Positions 36,513-45,759 of a DNA stretch of 64,000 nucleotides are shown here, in pieces. A program made the translations under genes and the position numbers. Below the pieces are notes generated by a model. That model made no database searches and had not been told where the DNA came from. It saw only the letters and a list, made by a program, of their open reading frames with translations. Each line of letters begins with the position of its first letter. The stretch's first letter is position 1. Source of the DNA: an uncultured Desulfovibrionaceae bacterium (GTDB taxonomy: Bacteria; Desulfobacterota; Desulfovibrionia; Desulfovibrionales; Desulfovibrionaceae). The DNA lies in the NCBI GenBank assembly GCA_949299515.1, contig CASGAP010000009.1, positions 124,001-188,000 of the forward strand, read 5' to 3'.

Positions 36513-38327
36513 TTAACTTTCGTCGCCGACGGACAGGGCGGCAAGGAAGGCTTCCTGCGGAAGTTCCACGTTGCCCATGCGTTTCATGCGTTTTTTGCCT
36601 TCTTTTTGTTTTTCCAGCAGTTTGCGCTTACGGGTGATGTCGCCGCCGTAGCATTTTGCGGTAACGTTCTTGCGGAAAGCGGAAACGGTTTCGCGGGCGA
36701 TGATTTTTTGTCCGATTGCGGCTTGAATGGCCACTTCAAAAAGCTGGCGCGGAATGGTGCGCTTGAGCTTGAGGGCAAGGTTTCTGCCGTAATAATAAGC
36801 TTTGTCGCGGTGTACGATGACGGCAAGCGCGTCTACGGGGTCGCCGTTGAGCATGATGTCCAGCTTGACGAGGTTGGAGGCACGGTAGTCAATGGGCTCG
36901 TAGTCCATGGAAGCGTAGCCCTTGGTGCCGGATTTGAGTTTGTCGAAGAAATCGTACACAATTTCCGCAAAGGGCAGTTCATAGGTGATAACTACGCGGG
37001 AAGAGGTGAGATAGCCCATATTTTTTTGTATGCCGCGTTTTTCTTCGCACAGCTTGAGCACATTGCCCACAAATTCCTGCGGCACGTGAATATCCATTTT
37101 TACGTAAGGCTCGTAAAGGGTTTCTATTTTTCCCGGGTCGGGCAGTTTGGAGGGGTTGTCGATGGACAGTTCCTGCCCGTCGGTGGTGCGCACTTTGTAG
37201 ATAACGGAAGGCGCGGTGGCAATAAGTTCCACCTGAAATTCGCGTTCGAGTCGTTCCTGAATGATTTCCATGTGCAGAAGACCGAGGAAGCCGCAGCGGA
37301 AGCCGAAGCCAAGCGCCTGTGACGTTTCGGGTTCAAAGGAAAAGGCGGCGTCGTTGAGCTGGAGTTTTTCCAGGGCAGTTTTCAGGTTTTCGTAATCGGC
37401 GGAATCCGTTGGGTACAGGCCGCAGAAAACCATGGACTGCACTTCTTTGAATCCGGGTACGGGGTCGGCAGCCGGGTTGGACGCCAGGGTTATGGTGTCG
37501 CCCACGCGCGCGTCGCCGAGTTCCTTGATATTTCCGCACAAAAAGCCTACTTCGCCCGCGCCGAGTTCTTTCATGTCCACAGCAGTCGGGGAGAACACGC
37601 CGAGGCGTATGACTTCGTATTCTTTGTCCGTGGCCATGAGGCGGATTTTGTCGCCTTTTTTGATTTTGCCGTCCATAATGCGGAAAAGCACCACAACGCC
37701 CTGATAGGAATCATACCAGGAGTCGAAAATAAGGGCTTTGAGGGGGGCGTCCAAATCACCCTGCGGTGCGGGCAGGCGTTCGACTATGGCGGTCAGCACC
37801 TGGTCTATGTTCAGGCCTGTTTTGGCGGAAACAGGCACGGCGTCCGTGCAGTCAAGGCCTATGCTTTCTTCTATTTCCGTGCGTACTCTGTCCACATCGG
37901 CGCTGGGCAGGTCGATTTTGTTCAGCACCGGCACGATTTCGTGGTTGTGGTCAAGCGCCAGATAGACGTTGGCCAGGGTCTGCGCTTCCACGCCTTGGGT
38001 TGCGTCAACCACAAGCAGGGCGCCGTCGCAGGCGGCAAGGGAGCGGGAAACTTCGTAGTTGAAGTCCACGTGTCCGGGCGTGTCGATGAGGTTCAGGATA
38101 TATTGTTTGCCGTCGGTATGCGTATAGGGAATGCGCACGGTCTGGGCTTTAATGGTAATGCCGCGTTCGCGTTCCAGTTCCATATTGTCAAGGTACTGAT
38201 CTTTTTTTTCACGGTCGCTGACAAGGTTGGTAAATTCCAAAATTCTGTCGGCAAGGGTAGATTTGCCGTGGTCGATATGGGCGATAATGGAAAAATTTCT
38301 GATATGATCGAGATTTGATTGTGCCAT
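36513..38327 (-). CDS. lepA: Elongation factor 4 (back-translocase LepA)
   Basis: Ribosome-binding GTPase of 604 residues from the ATG at 38327 ([20 protein letters not shown]). G1 is [10 protein letters not shown]2 lies in RERGIT, G3 is DTPGH and G4 is NKID. The LepA-specific C-terminal domain ([25 protein letters not shown]) is present. A longer frame to 38396 would overlap the ABC permease gene and is unlikely. It begins 5 bp after that permease gene, with no strong Shine-Dalgarno, suggesting coupling. Confidence 0.97.
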   Translation of the reverse strand: MAQSNLDHIRNFSIIAHIDHGKSTLADRILEFTNLVSDREKKDQYLDNMELERERGITIKAQTVRIPYTHTDGKQYILNLIDTPGHVDFNYEVSRSLAACDGALLVVDATQGVEAQTLANVYLALDHNHEIVPVLNKIDLPSADVDRVRTEIEESIGLDCTDAVPVSAKTGLNIDQVLTAIVERLPAPQGDLDAPLKALIFDSWYDSYQGVVVLFRIMDGKIKKGDKIRLMATDKEYEVIRLGVFSPTAVDMKELGAGEVGFLCGNIKELGDARVGDTITLASNPAADPVPGFKEVQSMVFCGLYPTDSADYENLKTALEKLQLNDAAFSFEPETSQALGFGFRCGFLGLLHMEIIQERLEREFQVELIATAPSVIYKVRTTDGQELSIDNPSKLPDPGKIETLYEPYVKMDIHVPQEFVGNVLKLCEEKRGIQKNMGYLTSSRVVITYELPFAEIVYDFFDKLKSGTKGYASMDYEPIDYRASNLVKLDIMLNGDPVDALAVIVHRDKAYYYGRNLALKLKRTIPRQLFEVAIQAAIGQKIIARETVSAFRKNVTAKCYGGDITRKRKLLEKQKEGKKRMKRMGNVELPQEAFLAALSVGDES

Positions 38328-38332
38328 AAGCG

Positions 38333-39022
38333 TTATGAGTTGGCTTTGCCGAAGCCGGGTATGTAGAGCTTGCGCTCCAGTGCGTGAAGAATCCAAGTTG
38401 CCAAAGTTACCAGGAATAAATAATAACAGCCTGCCAGCAAATAAACTTCCGTGGGGCGGAATGTTCTTGAAACAAGAATTTTTGCTTCGCCGGTCAGTTC
38501 GATGTGGGTGACGATGTAGGCAAGCGAGCTGTATTTGATAAGATAAATGATTTCGTTGCCGCAGCCGGGTATGGCTTTGCGGAAGGCCTGCGGAATGATG
38601 ACTGACCAGATAATTTGGAATTTTGTCATGCCGAGGGCCTGGCCGGCTTTAATCTGTCCCTGCTTTATGGACAGCAGGGCGCCGCGTATGTATTCGGACT
38701 GGTATGCGCCGGTACAGAAAATAAAGCCGATGAGCGCCGCCTGGTAGGGGCTGAGAAAAATTTTGACAAAGGGAAGGTAAGGCAGGCCGAAATATAAGAT
38801 CATGAGCTGAATGGTCAGGGGGACGCCGCGGATTACCGCAACAAAGGTGTCGGCGGTTTTTTTTATCCATTTTGCGCCGAAAACGCGCAGAACGCCCATG
38901 AAAATCCCCAGTCCTCCGCCGATGAGCGAGGCGGGAATAATGAGCCAGAGGCTTTCGATAAGGCCTTCGTTGAGTTTGGGGATAACCCGTTCCGTATAAA
39001 ATGCTAAATCAAAAAGTTCCAT
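38333..39022 (-). CDS. Polar amino-acid ABC transporter permease (HisM/GlnP family), second
   Basis: 229-residue inner-membrane permease with about five hydrophobic helices. [23 protein letters not shown] and the EAA-loop region [23 protein letters not shown] mark the HisMQ/GlnP family; the EAA loop contacts the ATPase. It follows the ATPase gene by 13 bp and pairs with the other permease (39805-40476) as a heterodimer. The substrate cannot be fixed from sequence; the binding protein suggests a polar amino acid. Confidence 0.94.
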   Translation of the reverse strand: MELFDLAFYTERVIPKLNEGLIESLWLIIPASLIGGGLGIFMGVLRVFGAKWIKKTADTFVAVIRGVPLTIQLMILYFGLPYLPFVKIFLSPYQAALIGFIFCTGAYQSEYIRGALLSIKQGQIKAGQALGMTKFQIIWSVIIPQAFRKAIPGCGNEIIYLIKYSSLAYIVTHIELTGEAKILVSRTFRPTEVYLLAGCYYLFLVTLATWILHALERKLYIPGFGKANS

Positions 39023-39035
39023 TTATAATCCTCAA

Positions 39036-39791
39036 TTAAAGGTCGCAGCCTTTGAGGTTGTTGAGCTTGGAGCAGAAATCCAGCGTGCGCGTGCCGGAAT
39101 TTTCCGCCAGCAGGATTTTCGGGGTATCCTGTTCGATAATGGTGCCGTGTTCCATAAATAAAACTTCCGTGGCAAGGGCGCGCACGAAATCCATTTGGTG
39201 CGTGGCCATAATCATGGGCATACCGCCTTTTGCAAGGTCTTGGATAACGTTCATGACTTCGCCCACAAGTTCGGGGTCCAAAGCCGATGTCGGTTCGTCC
39301 AGAAGCAGGATTTTAGGCTGCATGGCAAGGGCGCGGGCAATGGCGACGCGCTGTTTCTGTCCGCCTGAAAGCTGTGCGGGATACAGGCCTGCGCGGTTGG
39401 CAAGGCCTACGCGGTCAAGTTCGCGGTGGGCACGTTTTTTTGCTTCGTCTTTGGAAAGTTTGTGTACTTTGACAAGGGCAAGGCAGACGTTTTCCAATGC
39501 GGTTAAATGGTCGAACAGATTGAAATCCTGAAATATCATGCCGACATTTTGGCGCAGGCGGCACAGTTCGGCATTGCTTTGGGTGTTGATTTTTTTTCCT
39601 TCCAGAAAAATTTCCCCTTCGTCGGGCGTAATGAGGTGGTTTATGCACTGCAGCAGCGTGCTTTTGCCGGCGCCGGACGGGCCGATAAGCACTTTAAGGT
39701 CTCCGGCCTGCATATCAAGGGATACATTGTCCAGTATTTTTCTGCTGCCTAACGTGACAGAAATATTTTTAACACTTAATAATGTTGTCAT
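39036..39791 (-). CDS. Polar amino-acid ABC transporter ATP-binding protein (GlnQ/HisP family)
   Basis: 251 residues from the ATG at 39791; a longer frame overlaps the upstream permease gene. Walker A is GPSGAGKST, the signature is LSGGQKQR, Walker B leads into DEPTSALDPELVGEVM, and the switch His is in MATHQMDF. These match GlnQ-type ATPases. It lies between the two permease genes. Confidence 0.95.
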   Translation of the reverse strand: MTTLLSVKNISVTLGSRKILDNVSLDMQAGDLKVLIGPSGAGKSTLLQCINHLITPDEGEIFLEGKKINTQSNAELCRLRQNVGMIFQDFNLFDHLTALENVCLALVKVHKLSKDEAKKRAHRELDRVGLANRAGLYPAQLSGGQKQRVAIARALAMQPKILLLDEPTSALDPELVGEVMNVIQDLAKGGMPMIMATHQMDFVRALATEVLFMEHGTIIEQDTPKILLAENSGTRTLDFCSKLNNLKGCDL

Positions 39792-39804
39792 AAAGTTTCC
39801 TTTT

Positions 39805-40476
39805 TCAGACGGAAAGCGCATAGCCCGGAATGGCGAATTTGCGTTCCACGCGGCGTAAAATGCGGATACCCGCAAGCGTAATCAGAAAATATAAAAAGCC
39901 TGCAGTAATATACAGCGGCAGATATTCATAGGTTCGGGAAGCGACAAAATGGGCACGCGCCATAATTTCGGAGGCGCCGACGGCAAAACACAGGGCGGAG
40001 TCTTTGAGCAGAATGGAAAATTCGTTGGACCAGCCTGGAATGGAAAGACGCAGTGCCTGCGGCAGAATAATGTTTTTGATAATTTGGCTGTCCGTCATGC
40101 CAAGGGCGCAGCCTGCTTTGAATTGGCCGAGCGGCAGGGATTGGATTGAGCCGCGGAAAATTTGTGATTGGTAGGCAGAGCTTGCCAAGCCCAGCACAAG
40201 GCCGGAAGCGGTGAGGGCGTCCAAATTAAGGCCGATTACATTAAACAGACCGAAATAAAAGAGAAAAAGCAGTAAAAGTATGGGGACGCCGCGGAAAAAC
40301 CAGACATAAAGGCCGACAAGGCGGCGGATAACGCTGTTGCCGTATACCTGTGCAATGGCAAGCGGTACGCCGAGGCAAAAACCGAGCGCCAAAGCGCCGA
40401 CAACCAGCAGTACGGTGATATATGTGCCTTCCAAAATATAAGGCAGATTGATAAAAATTGTTTTGAGTGTTTCCAC
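39805..40476 (-). CDS. Polar amino-acid ABC transporter permease (HisQ/GlnP family), first
   Basis: 223-residue permease with about five membrane helices. LYVWFFRGVPILLLLFLFYFG and AGCALGMTDSQIIKNIILPQALR (EAA loop) are the family hallmarks. It lies after the solute-binding-protein gene, separated by an 88-bp spacer with hairpins. It is the partner of the second permease in the importer. Confidence 0.94.
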   Translation of the reverse strand: METLKTIFINLPYILEGTYITVLLVVGALALGFCLGVPLAIAQVYGNSVIRRLVGLYVWFFRGVPILLLLFLFYFGLFNVIGLNLDALTASGLVLGLASSAYQSQIFRGSIQSLPLGQFKAGCALGMTDSQIIKNIILPQALRLSIPGWSNEFSILLKDSALCFAVGASEIMARAHFVASRTYEYLPLYITAGFLYFLITLAGIRILRRVERKFAIPGYALSV

Positions 40477-40505
40477 GATTGTTCCAGTATATTAAAATAA
40501 AAAGG

Positions 40506-40554
40506 GCAAAAACGGGTTTTTGCTCACAGTGGGGGCGCACCCTAAGGCGCGCCC
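40506..40554 (-). terminator. Hairpins between binding-protein and permease genes
   Basis: Two stems: GGGCGC/GCGCCC (40533-40554), and GCAAAAA/TTTTTGC (40506-40523) followed on the minus strand by CCCTTTTTATTTT. Such structures in ABC operons commonly stabilise the binding-protein mRNA and reduce readthrough into the membrane genes. Partial termination is likely here. Confidence 0.6.
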
Positions 40555-40564
40555 GATATAAAAG

Positions 40565-41308
40565 TTATTTATTGCTGAGATATTTGGTGTGCAGTTCCTG
40601 CCAGAACGGATCATTTTTAAGCTGTTTGTAGCCTTCGTTGATGAGTTTGAGCAATTCCGGGTTGTCTTTGTTGACCGCTACGCCGAAATCGTCGCTCGGT
40701 GCATAGGTGCCGACGATTTTAATGGCTTTGCCGTTTTTGATTGCGTCTTCGGCCGGTGCGGAGTCAATGGCAATGGCGTCAATGCGGCCGTTCAGAAGGT
40801 CTTCGACGCTCATGGGCGGGGAGTCGTAAAGGCGCAGGGAAATTTTGAGGTTTTCGTCGTCAATGCGGGACTGCAGAAGATCATGCTCGTTGGTGCCGCG
40901 CTGTACGCCGAGGGTATATTCGCCTTTGAACACTTCGTCAACGGTAAGGTTGGAATCTTGTCTTACGGCGATGTATTTTTTAATGGAGTAGTAAGGGTCG
41001 GAAAAATTGACAGCCTGTTTTCTTTCTTCGGAAATGCTCATGCCGGAGCAGATCATGTCAATTTTTTTGGCTTGCAGGGCAGGAATAATGCCGTCCCAGT
41101 TGATTGGTGTATGCTGAACTTCAAAACCCATTTTTTTGGCGATCCAGTTCATGGATTCGATGTCAAAGCCGGCGGGATTTCCTTGTTCGTCGATGTAAGA
41201 GAAAGGAGGATAGTTTGCGTCAATGCCGTTAACATAGGTTTTAGCCTGCGCAAACGGTGCCAAAGCTACTAATAACAGAGTCACTGCCAAAGCGGAAAAG
41301 CGTTTCAT
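40565..41308 (-). CDS. Periplasmic polar amino-acid-binding protein of an ABC importer
   Basis: 247 residues from the ATG at 41308, supported by AGGAG 4 nt upstream. The first 22 residues (MKRFSALAVTLLLVALAPFAQA) are a Sec signal peptide with an Ala-x-Ala cleavage site. The mature part shows the SBP-3 family pattern: NYPPFSYIDEQGNPAGFDIE, DMICSGMSISEERKQAVNFSDPYY and a KIVGTYAPSDDFGVAVNKDN hinge region. It feeds the two permeases and the ATPase encoded downstream. Ligand specificity (Gln, Arg, His, cystine or other) cannot be assigned by eye. Confidence 0.94.
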   Translation of the reverse strand: MKRFSALAVTLLLVALAPFAQAKTYVNGIDANYPPFSYIDEQGNPAGFDIESMNWIAKKMGFEVQHTPINWDGIIPALQAKKIDMICSGMSISEERKQAVNFSDPYYSIKKYIAVRQDSNLTVDEVFKGEYTLGVQRGTNEHDLLQSRIDDENLKISLRLYDSPPMSVEDLLNGRIDAIAIDSAPAEDAIKNGKAIKIVGTYAPSDDFGVAVNKDNPELLKLINEGYKQLKNDPFWQELHTKYLSNK

Positions 41309-41351
41309 ACGAGCTCCTGCGTTAAAGGGTTGTCGGGAAGTTCTGTGCTTG

Positions 41352-41375
41352 TTTGAAATTGTCAATAATTTCAAA
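41352..41375. promoter_or_regulatory. Perfect 9-bp inverted repeat, candidate operator of the amino-acid importer
   Basis: TTTGAAATT and AATTTCAAA flank a 6-bp spacer. The element begins about 8 bp downstream of the predicted -10 of the binding-protein promoter, so it covers the start of transcription. It could be a repressor site or a 5' mRNA hairpin. Confidence 0.55.
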
Positions 41376-41383
41376 TCGCTATT

Positions 41384-41412
41384 ATTATATAGTAAATACT
41401 TAATAATTGCAA
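41384..41412 (-). promoter_or_regulatory. Predicted promoter of the amino-acid importer operon
   Basis: Minus-strand TTGCAA (41412-41407), a 17-bp spacer and a perfect TATAAT (41389-41384), about 75 bp ahead of the binding-protein start. Confidence 0.8.
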
Positions 41413-41413
41413 C

Positions 41414-41442
41414 TTGTTTATTTTGGCAAATAAGGCTACAGT
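41414..41442 (+). promoter_or_regulatory. Predicted divergent promoter of the thermonuclease-like gene
   Basis: TTGTTT, a 17-bp spacer and TACAGT. Its -35 lies one base from the -35 of the opposing importer promoter, so the two face apart and may compete for polymerase. Confidence 0.55.
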
Positions 41443-41465
41443 GGGAAAAATTTTTGAGGTATGTT

Positions 41466-42041
41466 ATGAAAATACATAGAAAAAATTATAACCGTTTTAC
41501 TTTGACGGCCGTTGCGCTGTGTTTTGCGGTAATATTGTTTTTTATAAGCGGCAGCAAGGAAGAGGGCATCAGTTTGGAAACGCTTATGCCGGTAAACGGT
41601 GAAAGCAGTTTTGTGCTGAACAACAAGGTGCGGGTGGTTAACGTGTATGACGGCGATACCGTTGATATAGTGCGGCAAAACGGCAAAAAGATGAAAGTTC
41701 GCCTTTACGGCATAGACGCGCCGGAAAAAGGACAGAATTTTGCCAATACCGCTAAAGTTTTTTTGCAGGATACGGTTAAAGACAGGGAATTTACCATGGA
41801 TATCCGCTATAAAGACAAATATAACCGCTATGTTGCCGTGCTGTTTGACGACAACGGCATTGCCCTGCAGGAAGATTTGCTGCGCAACGGTTTTGCATGG
41901 GTGTACCCGCGGTTTTGCGACGACGTGATGCTGTGTGTGGGCTGGGAAGCCGTGGAAGATGAGGCCATACGCACACGCCAGGGGCTTTGGCAGGATAAAA
42001 ATCCGGTTTCTCCCTGGGATTACAAGCATGATAACAGATAA
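41466..42041 (+). CDS. Thermonuclease (SNase-fold) family nuclease, membrane-anchored or secreted
   Basis: 191 residues from the ATG at 41466, with GAGGT upstream. Residues 10-27 are hydrophobic (LTAVALCFAVILFFISG), a signal anchor or uncleaved signal, so the domain is probably periplasmic or surface-exposed. The SNase domain shows VVNVYDGDTVDI, then RLYGIDAPE with R79, D84 and E87, and KDKYNRYVA with R121. These align with the calcium ligands and the catalytic Arg-Glu-Arg set of staphylococcal nuclease, so activity is expected. It is monocistronic, with a terminator after it. Confidence 0.92.
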   Translation: MKIHRKNYNRFTLTAVALCFAVILFFISGSKEEGISLETLMPVNGESSFVLNNKVRVVNVYDGDTVDIVRQNGKKMKVRLYGIDAPEKGQNFANTAKVFLQDTVKDREFTMDIRYKDKYNRYVAVLFDDNGIALQEDLLRNGFAWVYPRFCDDVMLCVGWEAVEDEAIRTRQGLWQDKNPVSPWDYKHDNR

Positions 42042-42100
42042 GCCCTGAGGAAATTATACAGAACAGGTTTTGCCGTATTGTTCTGAAATTTAAACGGTAT

Positions 42101-42130
42101 AAAAAAGAGTGCTCAAAGGCACTCTTTTTT
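42101..42130 (+). terminator. Bidirectional terminator between the nuclease gene and pnp
   Basis: AAAAAAGAGTGC, a six-base loop and GCACTCTTTTTT form a perfect 12-bp stem with T runs on both strands. It ends both convergent transcripts. Confidence 0.9.
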
Positions 42131-42141
42131 ATGTATGGCGA

Positions 42142-44367
42142 TTATTCTTCGTCTTTGTGTTCGTGTTCGCGGCGCGGTTTGCGATCGTGGCGTTTATCTC
42201 TGTCGCCGCGGTCTTTTTTGGCAGGGCGGGCGGTATCTTCAGGATTCCATTCAATGCCCTGTTCTTCCAAAAGAACGGCTTTGCGGCTGGCGCGGATTTT
42301 ATCGCCGGTGATTTCGATTACTTTTACCAGCATATCTTCACCCAGGTGCGCCACATCTTCGGTTTTTGCTACGCGGCTGACGTCAAGCTGGGAAATGTGC
42401 ACAAGGGCTTCCACATTGGGCAGAAGTTCCACGATGGCGCCGATTTCCAAAATGCGGCGGACTTTTGCGTTGTAGTTTTTGCCAAGTTCCGCTTTTTGGT
42501 CGTAATACAGAACCATTGCCTTGGTTTTTTCCATGGCTTCTTTGGTCGGTGCAAAAATGCTGATTTCGCCGCTGTCGTCGATGTCAATGGTTGCGCCTGT
42601 TGCGCCGGTGATGGCTTTGATGTTTTTGCCGCCGGGGCCGATAATCATGCGGATAATATCAGGATTTACCATAACCTGGGCATACTGCGGAGCGTATTCG
42701 GAAAGCTCTTTGCGGTATTCCGGAAGCGCCTTGAGCATGGTGTTCAGGATATGCAGGCGGGCTTCTTTTGCCTGAGCCATGGCGCGTGCCATAACGTCGG
42801 TGGGAAGGCCGTTGATTTTGATATCCATTTGAACGGCGGTAATGCCTTCTGCACTGCCGGCAATTTTGAAATCCATGTCGCCGAGGGCATCTTCATCGCC
42901 CAAAATGTCGGTCAGAACAAGGTATTCGTCGTTTTCTTTGATAAGACCCATGGCAACGCCGGCAATGGGGGTTTTGATCGGTACGCCTGCGTCCATGAGG
43001 GAGAGGCAGCCGCCGCATACTGCGGCCATGGAGGAGGAACCGTTGGATTCCACGGTTTCGGACACGACGCGGACAGTAAACGGAAAGTCTTCTTCGGACG
43101 GCATAATGGCTTTCAGGGCGCGTTCGGCAAGGTGGCCGTGGCCGATTTCGCGGCGGGAAACGCGCATGGGTTTAACTTCGCCGACGCTGAACGGCGGGAA
43201 GTTGTAATGCAGCATGAAGTGTTTGATTTCGTCGCCGCTGTTGATGCCGTCGGTGCGCAGTTCGTCGGAAGTCGCGCCGAGAGTGGTAACAACCAAAGCT
43301 TTAGTTTCGCCGCGGGCGAAGATGACGGAACCGTGGGTTCTCGGCAGAACGCTGGTTTCGATTTCAATGGGCCGCACGGTTTTGGTATCGCGGTTGTCTA
43401 TGCGCGTGCCTTCGTTCAGAATGCGCTGGCGTACGATTTTCTTTTCGAGATGTTCGAGAATGACGCCGACTTCTTTAAGCGCTTCTTCGTTTTCAGCATA
43501 AGCCGGGTCGTTCTGCATGGCTTCTTTTACGCTGTCTTTTACCTGCTTTCTGGCGTCTTTGCGCTGGAGCTTGTCGGGAATGCGCAGAGCTTTGTCCATG
43601 CCGGCTTCAAGAGCCAGTTTTTCCACATGGGCATAAAGGGCTTCGTCGTCTTCTTTCGGGGTGAACGCCACTTTTTCCTTGCCGGCGAGGCGGGCAAGTT
43701 CTTTTTGCGCTTCAATGAGCGGCTGAATGGCTTTGTGTCCCCATTCCAGACCTTCGATGATTACGTTTTCGGGAACGAATTTGGCTTCGCCTTCAACCAT
43801 GACAACCGCGGTTTCGGAAGCGGCGAACACAAGGTCAAGGTCGCTTTCTTCAAGCTGCTGCACGGTGGGGTTGATGACAAATTCGCCGTTAATGCGGCCG
43901 AGTCTTGCGCCTGCAATGGGGCCGTCAAAAGGAATGTGGGAAATGCACAGGGCTGCGGAAGCCGCGGTTATGCACTGCACGTCGGGCATATTTTTGCCGT
44001 CTGCGGAAAGCACCTGTGCGAGAACCTGCACTTCGTTGCCGTATCCTTTGGGGAAAAGCGGACGGATAGGTCTGTCGATAAGACGGGAAATAAGCGTTTC
44101 GTTGTCGCTGGGACGGCCGATTTCGCGGCGGAAGAAGTTGCCGGGGATACGGCCGGCCGCATACATTTTTTCCACATACTCAACGGTGAGCGGGAAAAAG
44201 TCTTTCGGTGTTTCAAGCGGCGTTTCGCAGACCGTGGTAAAGGCAACGGTGCCTTCGCATTGAATCCAAACAGCACCGGCGGCCTGGCGCGCAAGTCTGC
44301 CGGTTTCCAAAATAATTTCTTTTCCGCCGACTGTTGCGGAAACTCTGGTACAATCTAATAAACCCAT
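42142..44367 (-). CDS. pnp: Polyribonucleotide nucleotidyltransferase (PNPase)
   Basis: 3'-5' phosphorolytic exoribonuclease and core of RNA degradosomes; 741 residues. It contains two RNase PH-like domains with FFRREIGRPSDNETLISRLIDRP (first repeat, shown in part) and RTHGSVIFARGETKALV (second). A KH domain (GPGGKNIKAITGATGATIDI) and an S1 domain (NAKVRRILEIGAIVELLPNVEALVHISQL) follow. The tail is charged, KKDRGDRDKRHDRKPRREHEH. It lies downstream of rpsO, as in most bacteria, behind a long leader hairpin. Confidence 0.98.
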   Translation of the reverse strand: MGLLDCTRVSATVGGKEIILETGRLARQAAGAVWIQCEGTVAFTTVCETPLETPKDFFPLTVEYVEKMYAAGRIPGNFFRREIGRPSDNETLISRLIDRPIRPLFPKGYGNEVQVLAQVLSADGKNMPDVQCITAASAALCISHIPFDGPIAGARLGRINGEFVINPTVQQLEESDLDLVFAASETAVVMVEGEAKFVPENVIIEGLEWGHKAIQPLIEAQKELARLAGKEKVAFTPKEDDEALYAHVEKLALEAGMDKALRIPDKLQRKDARKQVKDSVKEAMQNDPAYAENEEALKEVGVILEHLEKKIVRQRILNEGTRIDNRDTKTVRPIEIETSVLPRTHGSVIFARGETKALVVTTLGATSDELRTDGINSGDEIKHFMLHYNFPPFSVGEVKPMRVSRREIGHGHLAERALKAIMPSEEDFPFTVRVVSETVESNGSSSMAAVCGGCLSLMDAGVPIKTPIAGVAMGLIKENDEYLVLTDILGDEDALGDMDFKIAGSAEGITAVQMDIKINGLPTDVMARAMAQAKEARLHILNTMLKALPEYRKELSEYAPQYAQVMVNPDIIRMIIGPGGKNIKAITGATGATIDIDDSGEISIFAPTKEAMEKTKAMVLYYDQKAELGKNYNAKVRRILEIGAIVELLPNVEALVHISQLDVSRVAKTEDVAHLGEDMLVKVIEITGDKIRASRKAVLLEEQGIEWNPEDTARPAKKDRGDRDKRHDRKPRREHEHKDEE

Positions 44368-44379
44368 TTTTTTTCTCCT

Positions 44380-44441
44380 GTGTAAGGAGATTCCGTGAAA
44401 AATACTAAAATTTAGTCCTTTTCACGGACCCTCCTTTACAC
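44380..44441 (-). promoter_or_regulatory. Long leader hairpin of pnp, candidate RNase III site
   Basis: On the minus strand GTGTAAAGGAG-GG-TCCGTGAAAA pairs with TTTTCACGGA-AT-CTCCTTACAC around a loop of about 18 bases. One bulged base and a small internal loop interrupt the stem of roughly 20 bp. It ends about 13 nt before the pnp ATG. In enterobacteria a similar stem is cut by RNase III and lets PNPase repress itself; the same logic is inferred here. Confidence 0.75.
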
Positions 44442-44458
44442 GACTACAGATAAGATGA

Positions 44459-44479
44459 GGGGGAAGACAGTCTTCCCCC
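44459..44479 (-). other. GC-rich hairpin after rpsO
   Basis: GGGGGAAG and CTTCCCCC with a five-base loop, 9 bp past the rpsO stop. The T run lies on the wrong side for termination in the minus direction, so it is more likely an mRNA 3'-end stabiliser between rpsO and pnp. Confidence 0.55.
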
Positions 44480-44487
44480 AAAAAAAA

Positions 44488-44757
44488 TTACTTACGCAAT
44501 CCGAGTTTTTCGATAAGAGAACGATAGCGCTGGATATCGGTTTTCTTCAAATACGTAAGAAGCTTGCGGCGCTGACCGACAAGTTTCAAAAGACCTGTAC
44601 GGCTGTGGAAGTCTTTCTTGTGCGTTTTGAAATGTTCGGAAAGACCGTCGATACGGGCGGTAAGAAGTGCAATTTGAACTTCCGGGGAGCCGGTGTCGCC
44701 TTCGTGTTTTGCGTGAGCAGCGATAACTGCCTGTTTTTGAGCTGCATCCATAGCCAC
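44488..44757 (-). CDS. rpsO: 30S ribosomal protein S15
   Basis: 89 residues. [32 protein letters not shown] (shown in part: [17 protein letters not shown]) and [20 protein letters not shown] are the S15 signatures. I kept the GTG at 44757 because AGGAGG lies 8 nt upstream; an ATG two codons later would be spaced 14 nt from it. It follows truB, and pnp follows it. Confidence 0.97.
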   Translation of the reverse strand: MAMDAAQKQAVIAAHAKHEGDTGSPEVQIALLTARIDGLSEHFKTHKKDFHSRTGLLKLVGQRRKLLTYLKKTDIQRYRSLIEKLGLRK

Positions 44758-44790
44758 AGCATTATCCTCCTGTCCATGCCAAGCATGGAG

Positions 44791-45687
44791 TTATAGGGTT
44801 GAAAGCCCCCTCAGTATCTGCCAGGAAAGGGTATTGCCGAGGCGTTTTGCTTCGGCAAGGGCCAGCAGAGTGCCCCGGCTGCGCAGGAAAACTTTTTCGT
44901 TTTCCGCAAAGTCTGTTCCGGAGCAGGCTACGGCATTGCCGTTTTTTACGGCTTTGGCTTCCCGTTCGCCAAGTTCGATTACCCGCCAGTCAGGCAGGCC
45001 CTGTTCCATGGGGATAAGCCGTTCTTCGAGCAGATCGGGTTTTTCCTGCAGTTCTTCAAGAGTGACGGCATCCTGAAGATAAAAGGGGTGGCTGTATTCG
45101 CGGGTAAGTTCTGTGAGCGTTGCTCCGCATCCCAGTCGTATCCCCAAGCTGTGGGCCAGGGACCGTATATAGGAGCCAGAACTGCACGTTACCCGAAAAC
45201 GCATGGCCGGCAAATCCACCCATTGGATTTCGGCATGCGAAATATGTATTTCTTTTGTTTTGACAGGGGTTTCTTTGCCTGCGCGGGCAAGTTTGTAAAG
45301 CGCCTGTCCGTTATGTTTGGCCGCAGAGTAGGGCGGAACCTGCTGTATGCTTGTTCCGAGCCAGCCTGCAACGGCATTTTTCAGCATTTCTTCCGTAATG
45401 TCCGCATAGCTGCGTTCTTCGAGAACCGTACCTTCTGCGTCCCAGGTGTCGGTTATTTTGCCGAGTTCCAACGTTCCCGAATAGGTTTTTCCGCCGTTTT
45501 CCAGTAAATAGCCTGAAATCTTGGTGGCTTCGCCCAAAAGAACAATGAGAAGTCCCGTAGCCATGGGGTCAAGCGTACCGGCATGGCCGATTTTTTTTTG
45601 TCCCAGGCGTTTTAGGCGTCCTATGGCAAAAGCCGAGCTCATGCCTTTTGGTTTGTTCAGCAGAAGAATACCGTGTTTCTGTTCCAT
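44791..45687 (-). CDS. truB: tRNA pseudouridine-55 synthase TruB
   Basis: 298 residues. GILLLNKPKGMSSAFAI opens the protein, and KIGHAGTLDPMATGLL contains the catalytic Asp in the GTLDP motif. KTYSGTLELGKITDTWDAEG and CSSGSYIRSLAHSLG are further family blocks. It makes pseudouridine 55 in the T-loop of tRNAs. No Shine-Dalgarno is evident before the ATG, which is preceded by an AT-rich stretch. rpsO follows 33 bp downstream, keeping the usual truB-rpsO-pnp order. Confidence 0.97.
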   Translation of the reverse strand: MEQKHGILLLNKPKGMSSAFAIGRLKRLGQKKIGHAGTLDPMATGLLIVLLGEATKISGYLLENGGKTYSGTLELGKITDTWDAEGTVLEERSYADITEEMLKNAVAGWLGTSIQQVPPYSAAKHNGQALYKLARAGKETPVKTKEIHISHAEIQWVDLPAMRFRVTCSSGSYIRSLAHSLGIRLGCGATLTELTREYSHPFYLQDAVTLEELQEKPDLLEERLIPMEQGLPDWRVIELGEREAKAVKNGNAVACSGTDFAENEKVFLRSRGTLLALAEAKRLGNTLSWQILRGLSTL

Positions 45688-45759
45688 AATTAAAAAATAA
45701 TAAAATCAGCTTGTTGGTCAGTGGTTTGAGCAGAAACAGCAGCATTTTGACACAACAAA

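Noticed and set aside
42109..44358. A 749-codon open frame on the plus strand opposite pnp
   Set aside because: It mirrors the real pnp gene, is rich in Phe/Ala/Gly/His from antisense codons, and has no family motifs or ribosome site. Long antisense frames are common opposite genes of this codon bias.
44459..44479. Intrinsic terminator of rpsO
   Set aside because: The hairpin is strong, but the T run lies before it on the minus strand, so it does not fit intrinsic termination.
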